A stretch of 64,000 bases of DNA from Enoplolaimus lenunculus (GCA_030248215.1 JASANG010000295.1:124001-188000); one strand, 5' to 3'. Numbered from the stretch's first letter, positions 22,714-35,100 are shown. Notes: generated from the letters alone by a model not told the origin. Numbers and translations: made by a program.

Positions 22714-25647
22714 TCACACACAATATACGAACAATCCGACAACGTATACAATTATAAAAATCAAAAACGCAATACAATTCAATACAGCGAACAATTGCGT
22801 CCATTGATTTTTGCCGCTCGATTCCGAGTCTTTGCTATTGAGATCGCGTTCATTATCGACATCAGCACAAAATAGCAATTTTGCTAACCGATCCGTACAT
22901 AGTGTGACAGAATGCGGCGGTGGAATGAGAAATTGCTAAAATGATACAATTTTTTTTCTAAAAAATCGACACATGGTCATATTCAAGAGGATACGGGAAT
23001 ATCTGATTTCGAAATTTTTCGAAACACAAAAAATAACTCACCTTTAACAGTTTAACATTTTCTTGCTAACTATGCTTGCTGAAAAATATTTTACACGTAA
23101 CGTTATACCAACCCGAAATAGAATTATGTCTAGCCTCTTAAAACCGCAGATGGATTTGTTGTTTCCGTAAAAAAACTGGTTTCGGTAAGCTAAAACATAC
23201 AAAGTCTTCCGTAATGTTAGGCATAAGAATCGCTTTTGAGGTGACGTTTTTTTGGACCTGGGATCCGCAACACAATTTGAAATTCGTATTACATATTCAA
23301 CTATAAATTGAAATGTCTATTTTTGTAAATTTGTTTGAGAGATGACAGTAAGAACATGTATATTCCGTAATAACCCGCTGTAACGAAATATGTTGGCTTT
23401 TGTACGCAAATCTATATATTAAAGCTAGAACGTGGAACAATCGTAATCTGGGTATACTAATATACAAAACATGCATATCAGCATTTTCAAAGAAACAAGT
23501 TAGTGTTACAAACATTGCAACCATTTTGACTCGGAGATGGAATTCCGGCGGCCTGTGGCTCCTCGATCGCGTTTCAACACGTCGGATTATTTTCTAGCCC
23601 CATAGTGCTCTACAAATAACGATGCTAATCCTGCCCCCCCCCCGAAAATGTCAGTATATAAAAGAAAAATAATGGTATTTTAGCAATTTTTGTGCTGATT
23701 TTTCATATATTTTTTATGGAAATAAGCAGTATTGTCACGTTATATATACTTATCCTGCACAATTTTAAACTAAATTCAGCAACGGTGGACGGAAAAATAA
23801 GATGAATGGTAAAAAATTTGGAATATTCAGTCTGGCAGAAATTTCTTTTAGTTTCAATAATTAAAATATTTTTTGAAAATTTACTAAAATTTTATAATAT
23901 TTGTTTCAAAATATTTCTTACCTTTCGATTGAGGCCCCATAGAACAAGAGAAACAATTAAGCTGACCATTGTTACAATCATTGTATATTTGTAGAATTCC
24001 ACTAAAATGAAAACAATACCAGTCTAAAACTTTCGGCATTTGTACACTTTTCCAGTATTTAAGATTTAAGTCTTTACGCCCAGGCTTAGGTTCAAGCTTA
24101 GGCAAAAGTTTAAGCTTTGGCTTAGGTATAGGTAAACCTTTTTCAAAATCACTAACCGTAAGCCTATACCCTGTTAGGAGGGACCCTGCACAAGACCCAA
24201 ATTCGACAATATTGGGTGAAATGCACTGGTGGATCCAAGGAGCACTTTTTTGATTTCGGCCACGCTTATCATTACCCTCTGCTGGACCCTGAATTAAAAT
24301 TTTGTGTTAAGATTTCGCACTAAAGTTGCGCGTGCAAATTAACAATCGCCATCTAAGGTTTATGGAAACTGCAGTAAACATTTCTTGTTACTGTATGATT
24401 TACTGGTGAATTCTGGAATTTTCGATGCACTAAATACAAGTTTTCAAATCATGAAACGGATAAGATAGTTTTTTGGTTTTTTTTATTTGATAACGTTTTG
24501 CATCTTCTAGGAAACTTAGTCGACATCTGAGTATGGCCGTCTGATAACTTACAGATCCGTGGCACTTGAACGCTCATGTGAACTTCGTATCCGGCGGATA
24601 CAAAATTGCCCAACGACAAGTACATCAGTGTCAGCGCGATCACTTTGATGATCGTTTGCCATTTATATCCGCCAAACATTGGTGCTAATGCAGCAAGAAT
24701 TGTTGCAAGAATAACCGGAACAAATACTTCAAGACCGGATGCGTTTGATTTCCGCTCGATATGAATAATGTATCCGATGTTATAGTTGGATGAATCTTTT
24801 ACTTTGTCTGACACAATTTGGGCGTCGTACATTGTCCAACCTTGTGGCGATGTAAAATGCTTCGAACGATGGACCTGAGTGAAAATCGACGTTTACGCGT
24901 TAAGCGTGATATTTAATAGCCCGTATTCGCAAATGTGTGCAGCATCAATGATCAGTTGGTGTTATTGATAAGACGACTTGTAGTTTTCGAACCAATGAAT
25001 GATGACATTAGAAATTCAGTACATTTTTACATTCGCTTTAAACTAACTTCCGTGTGAATTTTACTAGTCTGAGAAACATATGGCTACCTGGTGTTCGGTG
25101 TTAATATACGCATTGGAGAATATAGACCAGCGTTTAAAGCTTGATTTAAACACATGTCAAAGCTTACAGGATCCAGTGCATTATATTGAAGCTAGAAAGT
25201 TTCAGTATTTAAGCCAATTAAGCAGAAAACTTGGTGTACGCATGTTAACGTGGATGTTCCGTAAAAATCGCAAATGTACGACAAGAACAAACAGGCTTCT
25301 TGCCAGCTGAACAGGTTGGGGAATATGCTAAAGGTTCATAGCAATTTTGAAAGGGGTTGTTTGCACATCACTTCCAAGCGGAGGTAAAAAAACTTCTAGG
25401 GGGATATTTTAGGAGAACTGGCTGCAGGCAAAATGTACAAACAATAAACCTTACTATTCCGTTATCGATTGATATTCTAATTGCATTCGTGTCTTCACGC
25501 CATTTATCAATAAACGTTGCCAAACACACTGCTTGAGTCACCGGGTACTCGCTTAGTACAAATTCACAATTGCTTTTCCAATGCAAAAACACAGATGCAT
25601 TGATACGACCATCTGAATGAATGATTGGATGAATTAATTCTGACGGT
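22714..25647 (-). CDS. Divergent nAChR-like Cys-loop receptor subunit, 3' part (Cys loop to M4)
   Basis: Exons in reading order: 25647-25455, 24874-24553, 24001-23922, 22935-22714 (stop TGA). Splice phases match at all three junctions. The first has HSDGRI followed by the Cys loop NCEFVLSEYPVTQAVC (13 residues between cysteines). The second carries the end of the ligand domain, M1 (ERKSNASGLEVFVPVILATI) and M2 (WQTIIKVIALTLMYLSLGNF). The third is M3 (EFYKYTMIVTMVSLIVSLVL). The last has the loop start (FLIPPPHSV) and M4 (QLFAVLNCIAFLIFIIVYVV). No vicinal cysteine pair is seen near loop C, so it is not an alpha-type subunit. M2 is unusual: it lacks the GEK entry motif and has a lysine inside the helix. 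There is no PAR anion motif either. A minus-strand AATAAA at 22584-22579 fits as the polyadenylation signal. The exons for the signal peptide and the first half of the ligand domain were not found upstream. Confidence 0.85.
24070..24180 (-). repeat. Telomere-motif block (degenerate family C)
   Basis: Units cttaggttcaagcttaggca and ggcttaggtataggt are diverged TTAGGC hexamers. The block lies in the M2/M3 intron of the nAChR-like gene. Confidence 0.5.
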
Positions 25648-25917
25648 CTGAAACAGTAAACAAATTCGTTTTAAAAATCAAATTCACAAAAGGTTGAGAT
25701 ACAAAACAAATGGAAGGTATGCGCCTAAAACACCCATCACGAACATTAGATTCAGTTAAAGCGGAATCGATTTAATAAAATTTCAAATCAAGCTGTTGAA
25801 GTTGCCACCTTCTTATTTATAAAGACATTTTTACTTTACATCACTATTATATATATAAAAATCCGCTTAGGGAACCCAAAATTGTGTAACTGAACTCTTG
25901 GCACATCACAATTAGCC

Positions 25918-26097
25918 GACCCGGCCGGGCCTGTAGCCCGAGGGGGTTCAAAGGATTCAGCCCCCCGAAAGAATTCTGGGCCACTAGAAAGTTTTCCACC
26001 TTGCTTGTAAGTCTTTGAAAACCCTTGAATGCCCCTCTTGAACAATATTTAGCCCTCCCTCCCCTAGCAATGTGAGCTGGCTACGTGCCTGACACCG
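25918..26097 (-). mobile_element. Short element with 'cgtagcc' ends (family A)
   Basis: The left part gggcctgtagcccgagggg and the right part gagctggctacgtgcctg are roughly inverted. The interior (gaaagttttccaccttgctt, gtaagtctttgaaaaccctt) recurs nearly unchanged in the copies at 27.1, 27.5, 32.8 and 48.8 kb. No coding capacity. Confidence 0.65.
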
Positions 26098-27044
26098 ATG
26101 TTGAAGCTCAAAATACTTCAAAAGTAGCACAGATTTTTTTGAGGAATTTGATTATTGATTTTTCAAAATCTTAAAACAATCAATGGCTGAACCTGTACGA
26201 GACTGAGGTCGTCGAAAAGTAGGGCATACCGAGAGGGGGTCGTGGCGTAGCTTCTCACTTGCTTTGCTCGCGAGGTTGTTAATTATTTGATTTTCGAAAC
26301 GTTTTACCTGTGGCGCTGTTCAAAGGAAAATTTCATCGCCAAATTCCCTAACCTATCAGCTCAAAGCTAAAGGTAAAACGTTGTGGAAAGCTTTACAGTT
26401 ACACAATTGCTTGACCGGGGCAAGCGAGCAAGATTCTTCACCTGGCTACGAGCTTTTTCTACACTGTTTTAAACTTCAAGACAAAAACGCGCCCACACCC
26501 TAAACTGAACTTCTGTACTAGAGTTAAAGTTACAATAGTGTGCAGGTTTTGGGCTCGCATCGTTCGCGACATGTTCTTCAAATCGTCCCACCTATCCAGC
26601 CCGCTAAAAACTTAAGAGGAACTAAAAGAGAACTCTGAAATGGGTCTCGGAGCCGACTAGAAAAACGTGACCAACCTCATATATCACTCCAAAACATTTA
26701 GATGTGTCACTGCTAACAGGGTTGTAAGTTCACTTTTAGATGGAAATCCAATACAGGCACCTGGCAGGACGCGGCCACCCTATTAAAATTTCATGGTACG
26801 CCACTGTTTGAAAGCTGTCGTTAACGTTACAATAAAATTGCAAAAAGGCTTAATGTATGTAGTAAAAACATATGATTCTCAATTTAATGTAATAGGTGGA
26901 ATTGTGGTTTTTACGGTTTGATGACTTCAGCCAACATGTTTAGGGTGAATGTAACATTTTTCAGATGGAAGATACGGGCGGATTTTGTAGTATTCAAAGC
27001 GAGGCGAAAACTTTTCCAGCAGACGGCGCACGAATATATTCTAG

Positions 27045-27225
27045 GTAGAATGTTGGAACGGGCCAGTAGCCAAAGGGGCCCGGGGGGGAGCCCCCTTCCT
27101 GGAAAAATTTTGGCCTCCCTAGAAAATTTCAACCTTGCTAGCAAGTCTCTAAAAACCCTTGAATACCCCTCCTAACAAATTTTCAGCCCTCCCATAGCAT
27201 GGTGAGCTCACTACGAGCCTGGGTC
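27045..27225 (-). mobile_element. Short element with 'cgtagcc' ends (family A)
   Basis: The interior gaaaatttcaaccttgctag, caagtctctaaaaaccctt and atttcagccctcccatagca matches the 25.9-kb copy. The right end is gctcactacgagcctgg. Two overlapping open frames on opposite strands here are artefacts of the repeat. Confidence 0.6.
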
Positions 27226-27484
27226 GGAACAAATTTTCCATGCTCAAATCAGTGGGCGGGGTGAGGTCGCAACATGCTCGTGTTTATCATTGCTCCTGAC
27301 TCACTGAGATGCGCCTTTGCCCGTTGACAATTCTACTTCCCATAACGGAACCCAAATGCGATTGATCTGAGACTTTTCGGTCAGTTCAATTTTGTTTACT
27401 CGATACGCAACGCTGTTGAACGACAAACGTTTGTCTATCCACGACTAAAACATAGCACCAACAGTCGTTGTTTTATCTTAACTC

Positions 27485-27660
27485 AACTGACCCAGGCCCG
27501 TAGCCAGGGCGTTGGCAAGGGGGACTCAGCTCCCTGGAAGAATTTTTACCCCATAGAAAACTTTTAACATTGCTTGTAATTGTTCGAAAACGCTTGTATG
27601 CCACTTCTGAAAAATGACAAGCCCTCCTCCTTGCAACGCGAACTGACTACAGGCCTGGAC
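27485..27660 (-). mobile_element. Short element with 'cgtagcc' ends (family A)
   Basis: The left end is ccaggcccgtagccagggcg and the right end is actgactacaggcctgg, which form a diverged inverted pair. The core has aacttttaacattgcttgta and gaaaacgcttgtatgcca. Confidence 0.65.
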
Positions 27661-29164
27661 TGGCCGTGTTTCGAACTGTGTGTAGCAACTATCACCACTT
27701 GGAGCAACCGGAACAGTTCTTTTGACCTATGCAGGTTTGCTCTAAAGCTTGTAAAAGTGCTTTTTTAGTATTTTCCCAGAAATTTTGCGTGATATTCGCC
27801 CATGTCTAGTTGTATACGCCACTAGATAGCAATGGCGTTATGAACAAGAAAATTGTTTGGATTAAAAGTTACACAGTCACTAGCTGACTAAAGACGCTAC
27901 ACACATTGAAGAATACGGCTACGGAGTAGAAACGGTTTGTTTCTACGGTCAAGCCAACCTATACAAGTTGTAGCAATACTGTATGTAACAAAAGCTTGAG
28001 GTTACTCTTTTAGCGCTTTCAGGTTATATATTAAACTAAACAATTCAATAAGTCAACGCATATAAATGCATGCCCTGCGTTATTGCTGATAATCAACCTA
28101 GAGACGGTAAAATACCAGCATTGCCTCATCTAATTCTGTGAAAATTAAGACGGCCTAAATTTATCTGAGTAAAAAATAAGTTGCAGCCTGCTAAATTAGT
28201 TTTAGCATTGATAAAACTCATTGTTTACAAATATCATATGATGTTCGACATTTTTGGGTTAAATATCACATGTCAAGTTTAAAAATGTTCCCATGCTTCC
28301 TGTGAGTTTTCCTAATAAAACACAGCTGTTTCTATTCAGCTTCATGGCGAAGGTTCGGGAAGCTTGACTCGCCAGGAAGATCATTGTTTTTTAAAATACC
28401 CTTTTTAAATTTTCGATAACTCAACGCTTTCAATTTAAGCTGCAAGTGTAAGTTTTTGGTGGTAAGCCAACCACTGAGTTCCTTACCAAAAACTCGCCTT
28501 TATATGGAGGACGATTCGGACTGGTTCCCTCATTTGGTTTGCAAAAATTTAAGCGACCTTAAAGAAAGCTCCATAATTTTATAGCCTCCGAAACAACCAG
28601 GGGTAGACCAACCACAGGGGGCTAAACCAAAAATCCGTGATTCGTTCAAAAAGCAGAAAGTTTGGTTTTAGGCGGGCGGCTGGGCAACCAAAGGCACTGC
28701 CCAGCCACCATGGTTTGGTCCATTTATATGTGCCATTTTAGTTACTGACGTACAAAATCATGTGATTTGGGTAAAAAAGGGCGGACCTACCATGTGAGCC
28801 CTGGGTCTTCCACCAGCTTAATTTGACGCTGAGTTGACCCGATTGGATTTGTCTAGGAGATTTTCCAAAAGTACTCATGCTGTTTGTTGTTAGCTTAAGA
28901 TACTACATACCAAATGAAAATATCCTTCAAACGATACTTTTCCGTCGACTAAATTCTGAAATCGAAACAATAAATATCAACATCAAAGTTTTTTAGATGG
29001 GTTTAGTAGACTTAAATCAAAACAAAGGTTCGACGTAATTTCAAGAAACTTAACATTAGCAACCTCAACCTCAAAATTGTACGTATTGATACACCTGTAG
29101 CGGACCACGTTAACCTCGCTGCCGTCCCAAAATCCCACCTTTTTAGCACAAGAATTTGAGGTAT

Positions 29165-29345
29165 GGTCGAAGGTGGGATTTTGGGTTTTGGGATTTCGGG
29201 ATGTGGTGAAGGTAGGATTTTGGGATTTCTGGTTATAGTCGAATGTGTAATTTTGGGATTTCGAGATATGGTGGAAGTCGGGATTTTGGGATTTTGAGAA
29301 ATGGTCGATGGTGGGATTTTGGGATTTTGGAATTTCGGGATATGG
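29165..29345. repeat. Minisatellite of about 33 bp
   Basis: Units built on gggattttgggatttcgaga with atggtggaag or atggtcgatgg spacers repeat about five times. On the minus strand they would translate as variants of an 11-residue unit such as STISQNPKIPT, but flanking splice or start signals for a gene are lacking. Confidence 0.7.
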
Positions 29346-29359
29346 TTGAAGATGGAATG

Positions 29360-29660
29360 CTCCTGAAGCCTTAGCCTAAACATTAGCCTTAGCCTAAAGC
29401 CTAAGCTTAATCCTATTAAGCCTAAGCCTAAGCTGTAGCCTAAGTCAAAACCTAAGCCTATAGGTTAAAGTACCCATAAGTCTATTTCTAAGCTTACGAC
29501 AAATTCTACGTTTAAACGCCTAATTCCAAACTTAAGCCTAAGACGGAGCCTTGCCTCATCCTAAACCTAAAAGACGGAGCCTTGTTTAATCCTTAACTTA
29601 TTCTTGAACCAAAGGATGCCTAATCTTAAACCTAAACCCAAGCTTAATCGCTAGAAATTT
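29360..29660 (+). repeat. Longest telomere-motif (GCCTAA-like) block in the window
   Basis: It covers about 300 bp of diverged units, for example ttagcctaaacattagcctt, aagcctaagcctaagctgta and gcctaagacggagccttg. It directly follows the 33-bp minisatellite. The sequence is too diverged to be a telomere and sits well inside gene-bearing DNA. Confidence 0.65.
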
Positions 29661-30067
29661 CTTGCGATTGTTTCTGCTGAAAACACAAAATCCCGAAGAA
29701 ATACCAAAATCACAAAATCCAACCGCAAACAAAAGCTATCAATTTTTTAGCTGGGACAGTTGGTTTGGGACGGCAGTAAAGCATACATGACCCTTCATTG
29801 CTCGCATAATTACGCCGAATATACGACGAACTCGCGAAACAACACTGATGGCCTACCCTGTTCCTTAAGGAATTCTGGAAGTTTGAGTCTTCAAATAAGT
29901 ATTTCATTACTTTTCTTTAGTATTAGTCTAACACACATATATATATACATATACATGTATCCATTTGCAGTAGTGTATATTTTGAAAAACACATCAGCGT
30001 CAACCATGGCAATAATTTACGGTACGTAATACGTAAGTGCGTACAGGATCAACTTGGCGTATTTCAG

Positions 30068-33000
30068 CGTCCCAAATATGGATTTTCAGCATCTCGTTGC
30101 CAAATGCACTTGTGGGCGGAGGCAGTTTCAACGGAGTCCAGCCAGGATTTGAGCTACGTAGCGAGCGTATATCTAAACCTTGTTGAACAGTTTTGTCCGA
30201 TGCTAGAAACTTTTTTGTTGCCGCATCTTCGAGTTGTGAAAATACACACGCAAACCATTCATGTCGGATCACTTGAGGTAAGTTACTGTTTGCTAAAATC
30301 GATATAAATTCTTTTTGAGCTCTATGCAACAATCTGGTTACATGTATGAACCTTTTTATTCACGAAAACGCCTAGTCTATTGTCAACTGAACTAAATATT
30401 ACCCAAAACATATTCTAGTTGCATCAACAGCAATAATTCATTTTAGTTGATTAACTACATACATCAAGACTTACTAGGAGTAAATACAATGCTAAAACAA
30501 TAGGGGATCCATTGGGGAAGCGGGTGTACGCCATTCCAGGTGACTTCTTGGCACACCCCTGTGGCCGAAAGTAATTTTTATTGCCTAAAGCGTTGCCGCA
30601 GCGCAGTTTTAATAATCTAATAAATTAAAATGCTTGCAAATCGCACAACTATAAAAAGTCACGGCTCAAAAGCTTTTAATACACGAGTCAGTAACATTTT
30701 TACCAAAGGCAAGTATCAACCATCCCCATATCAAGAACCATTCAAACTAATTTATGCATGCCAAAAATCCTAAGCTCAGTTCTAATCACAATCCTAATCC
30801 TAAGCGTAATAATAAGATAAAAGTTCACGATTCGACGAGATTTCACTCAGATTACAAGTTGTCGTGTCAACGAGTTATCGGTTGGCGAGTTGCCGAGCGC
30901 CGAATTGTTTCCATCTAATGAACAAAGGTTATGAGACGCTTACGATCAGTTGATTTTATCCAATCACATTTGTCCGCTGATTCAACAGGCCTTGTTATAC
31001 AAAATACGATTGAGATAATAATGTTCAACAGCAACCTAATCCTGTACCGTTCCATATTGAATGTCCAATGAATTCAATTAATGTTTATGTTCACATATAA
31101 GTTACAGTACATTCAGGTTCAAGAAACCTTAAAAAACAATGTTAATACGAGTGTACTGTATTGACCCGAATAAGACGGGGGTAATAAGAGGGGGGCCCCA
31201 TTTTGAGTCCCGATCAATAGGAGTCCGTATCCCTAATAAGAGTCCGTAAGCGGATAGAGTCAAACATTAATTGGAGTCCATAAATGTCAATTATCTCTAA
31301 TTGTAGCGCATAATTTGACTTCGAAACTTTAAAGCGTACTTAAGTTTTGAAAGTACATCCCTACGTATAACCTTGCATTATCGCTGAAGCTATTGACACA
31401 ACACAAATAAACGTTTAATTCAACGGATAGTTGCAGTACCGGATATATATCAGTAGCGAAAGGTGGCGGAGCGTGGGTTAAAAATAAATAACAGTCCGTA
31501 ATCGAATAACAAGGGGGATACCCTCTGAAGAGGCCAAATAAGTATCAGTCCCCCCTCTTATTCGAGTCAATACAGTAGTCACAATTTGTTTGTTGCGACT
31601 TTCGAGCAAGCAATGCAAGCAAGAAATATTTATTAATTTCAAAAATACACAAGGCTACTAATTTAATATATGGTAGTTAAAGCGCTGTTTTTCTCGTCTC
31701 CACAAATTTCCGTGAGGAATATCAGCTTCTTCTTATGCCTAGCATGTGCTTGTATACGCCGATGATCGTGAAATAATTGCACCAGTCAAATAATACAATT
31801 AACCTTGATAAATCATGTGCTGTTTGTTTAAAAATTATCAAGTGAAATATTACTACTAACATAAAATTGGGTAAAGTTTTTTCTAAGGTTAATCCTGTTA
31901 AGTGTTCAACTGTAGTTATATTCTTGTCTTAAAATGATACTCCAATTTGAAATTAAATTCAAAGGATTCGTAGTGTTCAATGAATCAAAACCAAAATTTG
32001 CACTGTTTGAAAGCATTTGGTAGGTTGATGTGTCTGTTAATCACTAATTTCAATTCGGAAACAGGGAGCAAGGTATATAAGTACACACGAAACGATTAAG
32101 TTAGCGCATATCGCAATATTATCAGACCTGTAATCAGGTATGGGTAGTGGAAGCAAAGAAGTTTATAATGAGGGCAGAAACAACTTCGTAACACTGAGTT
32201 CGTTCAACGCTCCCGAAAAATCTTCGTGTTCAGGCGGTAAAGATGTTTGCATACGCGGCGCCAATTTTCCATGCCCTACACGGTACCTAAAAATTATCAG
32301 TTGAACGAACTTTAAAAGGAATCAACGTGTAAGCGGATATTTGTGTCCGTTACGGCTAGAAAACGGTGATGTGTTTCCGTTTCAGTCGTGAAACTGCAGA
32401 AAGTTGTGGTATTTTAGACTCTAAGTAAGTGGTAAATCACTAAACAAACTTTCAATACATTACTGGTGCAATTGTCTTTTGACTTGGAAGAAAAACAACA
32501 AAATTCACCCAAAACCTTAAAACTGTTTTTGGTTCATCCATTATCTTTTTCATGTTTCAGAAACCATTGTAAATTTAGGCTTACATTGGGTGAATTATCA
32601 GAAAAATAGTTTGTATGCGTTTCCATTATTTTTACTATGTATCTGTTACCATGAAACATCGATGTGACGGAAGAAAACATGAAAACGATTTTGTCTTCCA
32701 CATAAAATTTTCATGTATGTCATCCGGATCGTAGCCAGCTCATCTTGATAAGGGCTAGATTTTTTTCAGTAGGGGCAAACAATGATTTTCGATGACTTAC
32801 AAGCAAGGTTGAAATTTTTTTGGGGGAGGCAAATTTCTTCCAGAAGCGAGGCTTGATCCCCTTTCGGCTACGAGCCCGTATGTCATTATTATGCCAACAA
32901 ACCATAAGACGCTAGTCAGGGTTAAATTTTTAACAAAAAACTATATTTTGCGATTGAAGTAAAAATTCAACTAACTTTAAAAATTTAGTATCAAGATAAA

Positions 33001-35100
33001 TTCAAGTTGTTCTCGCTGTATTTTAACATACTCGTAGACGTATACCAGAGATGGCAGGAGTGATATATTTTTCTTTATAATTGTTGAAGAAACGAGAAAT
33101 AACGCACTTTTACTTGCTACAGCAAGAAGTTTTTGGATTCTAGAGCATGAAAAAAATTTCTCGCTCTCATTACGTTAGCTTTGTCAAGAAAACTTTTATA
33201 TGAGCCTTACCCTTTACCCCCCCGAAATGAAATCCTAACTACGCTGTTGTGCATCCTAAAATATTTTATTTCATAACCACTATGCTATTACGCAGCCTTT
33301 AAAGAAATAAGTATTTTTCCTAGACGTGGACTATTAATGTCTTTTACTGGGTTCAATGAGTTGTATTTCTTTTTGTACACAAATGAAAAATTGCGAAATA
33401 TTATTGCATAAAATTGCATTTAAAAACATACTATACAGCTAACGGCACATGACTGTGCCTTATTAAGTTATTTAAGAAAATTTCGATAATTTTTTCCTCA
33501 AAACCGGAGCAAAAGTGAAAACGAAACTCACCACCAAACCTATAAATTTAGCAAAAATATGCAAAATTTCTCTGCCAAAAATGCCGGAACCTCGGGCAGA
33601 AATTTTACCGGAGCAGATGTCGGAGCCGAAGGCAGCCCTCCGGTAGTACCCTGCCCTCTACGTTTAAAATTAAGGCTTAAGCTAAGGCTAAGGTTTAGGA
33701 AAAGGCTTAGGCAAAGAGTTCTGATTAGGCTTAAGCTTACGGAAATTTTTTGCGAAACCTAACTCTGAGCCTAGGCTTGAGATTAAGCCAAATCCTGCGG
33801 GGGGAAGTGTACAACAGACACCGCATATTCAATCGAGCAATAATTAAGATTTGTTGATTCGCACTAATGTTTCAAACAGTTTACGAACCTTGATTGCGAG
33901 TGGTGAAAACCTTAACTGTAGATTTGTTCACCTGCAATATTTTGCATATGGACTTTAAAATTCTTGTGAGCTAAAAGTAACCTTATATAAACTTAAGCCA
34001 ATCTAACAGTACTAAACTAACATTCTTAGAATGATTAACCTAACCTGTAATGTTTAGGATTGCGCTATACTTTTGTTGACATGCGGCGCCGTCCGCCACC
34101 CGCACGGTACCGTCCGGCGCCATGCATCGCCCGTACGGCGTCGTCCGTAACCCATACTGCGTCGTCCATCGCCGTACGGGTGACGGACGGGGAGGGACAG
34201 CACCGGACGTCAAGTATAGCGCAACTCTTAGACTTAATACTAAAAATCACAAAATTAATTACTCTGACCATTTTTGACCAAACACCGGCTGTGGGGCATA
34301 TGACGAAAAAAGCCATACCTTCAAAATGTTCCTGTGCTGCACCAAATGTATTCTTGTGGGCAAACAATAGCCCAAATCAATTTTCGAAATACCCGAACTG
34401 TAGTGACCCGAATAAGATGGGGGAAACTGATATTTATTTAGCGTCTGCGAGGGTACTCCCTTGTTATTCGGTTACGGACTATTATTTATTTTTAACCCGC
34501 CCTCCGCCACCCTTCGTTACTAATATATATCCTGTATTGCAACTATTCGTTGAAATAAACATTTATTTGTCTTGTATCAAAAACTTGAGAGATAATTTAA
34601 GGTTATACTTAGGAATGTGTTTTAAAAACTTAAGTATGCTTTAAAGTTTTGAAATCATCTTAATTTGGTCCTGTAGTCATGAATGCACTGTAATTAGGAA
34701 TAATTGTTATTTTTGTTGTCTAATTAAGATTTACGGACTTTATCAGCTTACAGACTCTTATTGCGATACTGACTCCTATCGATTTGGACTCAAAATTAGG
34801 ACCCCTCTTTTTACCCCCTCTTATTCGGGTCACTACAGTAAGATATGGAGTGAAATGCATATACGTAATTATTTTTAAATAAATTAGACGATTTGTTTAT
34901 TAACTTATTTGAATCTTGGAAATATAATGTTGAAAATTTTTTAGGGTTTACCTACAAATACAACTCTTGCCAGTGGTTTAACTCCGTATGAACGGGTTGT
35001 TTTCATATTTGATATTCCTGTACTTTTGTTTGCCATGCTAATCCAAATTTTTAACGGTTTTGAAATTTACACCCCCAGACTGCAATTACTTGGGCTTTGA
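30068..35100 (+). CDS. Unrecognised gene, two candidate exons
   Basis: Exon 30068-30277 (70 codons) lies between a strong acceptor (cgtatttcag) and a strong donor (GAG/GTAAGT). Exon 34945-35100 follows tttttttag, begins in the matching phase 0, and ends in TGA at 35098-35100, with AATAAA at 35214-35219. The first encodes a mixed helical stretch (SYVASVYLNLVEQFCPMLET). The second contains one probable membrane helix (VVFIFDIPVLLFAMLIQIF). I do not recognise the family. Caution: the minus strand of the first exon is also open, with a stretch (LKIHIWDAEI) that vaguely resembles the ligand domain of a Cys-loop receptor, which could be a missing exon of the gene at 22.7-25.6 kb. The splice signals favour the plus strand. 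Confidence 0.35.
31156..31575 (-). mobile_element. Tc1/mariner-type MITE (family D), 420 bp
   Basis: The termini are ctgtattgacccgaataaga and its near-perfect inverse (cttattcgagtcaatacag), and the element is flanked by TA on both sides. Internal landmarks such as the tacggactcctattgatcgg segment match the copies at 34.4 and 51.2 kb in the opposite orientation. No coding sequence. Confidence 0.85.
32728..32885 (+). mobile_element. Short element with 'cgtagcc' ends (family A), opposite orientation
   Basis: It starts gatcgtagccagctcatctt and ends cggctacgagcccg. The interior cgatgacttacaagcaaggt and gaaatttttttgggggaggc is the reverse of the 25.9-27.6-kb copies. Confidence 0.65.
33650..33800 (-). 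repeat. Telomere-motif block
   Basis: Runs such as aggcttaagctaaggctaag and gaaaaggcttaggcaaagag are diverged TTAGGC units. It follows a repeat fragment with ggcagaaattttaccggagc. Confidence 0.5.
34060..34224. mobile_element. Short GC-rich TIR element
   Basis: The terminal inverted repeats are ttgcgctatactt at the left and aagtatagcgcaa at the right. The 140-bp core is strikingly GC-rich (gcggcgccgtccgccacc, cgtacggcgtcgtccg) compared with its AT-rich surroundings. A partial copy with the same right end lies near 52970-53040. The 194-codon open frame starting here runs out of this element into the next MITE and is not a gene. Confidence 0.75.
34398..34838 (+). mobile_element. Tc1/mariner-type MITE (family D), 441 bp
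   Basis: The termini are ctgtagtgacccgaataaga and cttattcgggtcactacag, a 19-base perfect inverted pair. It is followed by TA at the right; the left TA appears as AA. It lies directly upstream of the candidate exon at 34945. Confidence 0.85.

Larger units (their letters stand above)
25648..30067. other. Repeat-rich region upstream of the nAChR-like gene
   Basis: At least three copies of the 'cgtagcc'-ended element lie here (25918-26097, 27045-27225, 27485-27660), together with a 33-bp minisatellite and a telomere-motif block (29165-29650). The missing ligand-domain exons of the nAChR-like gene would be expected here or further right, but I could not identify any with certainty. Confidence 0.5.

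Noticed and set aside
25080-25310. 76-codon plus frame inside the nAChR-like intron
   Set aside because: No splice or homology support; it overlaps an intron on the other strand.
34060-34644. 194-codon plus frame
   Set aside because: It starts in the GC-rich TIR element and ends inside the Tc1/mariner-type MITE. Composite repeat, not a gene.
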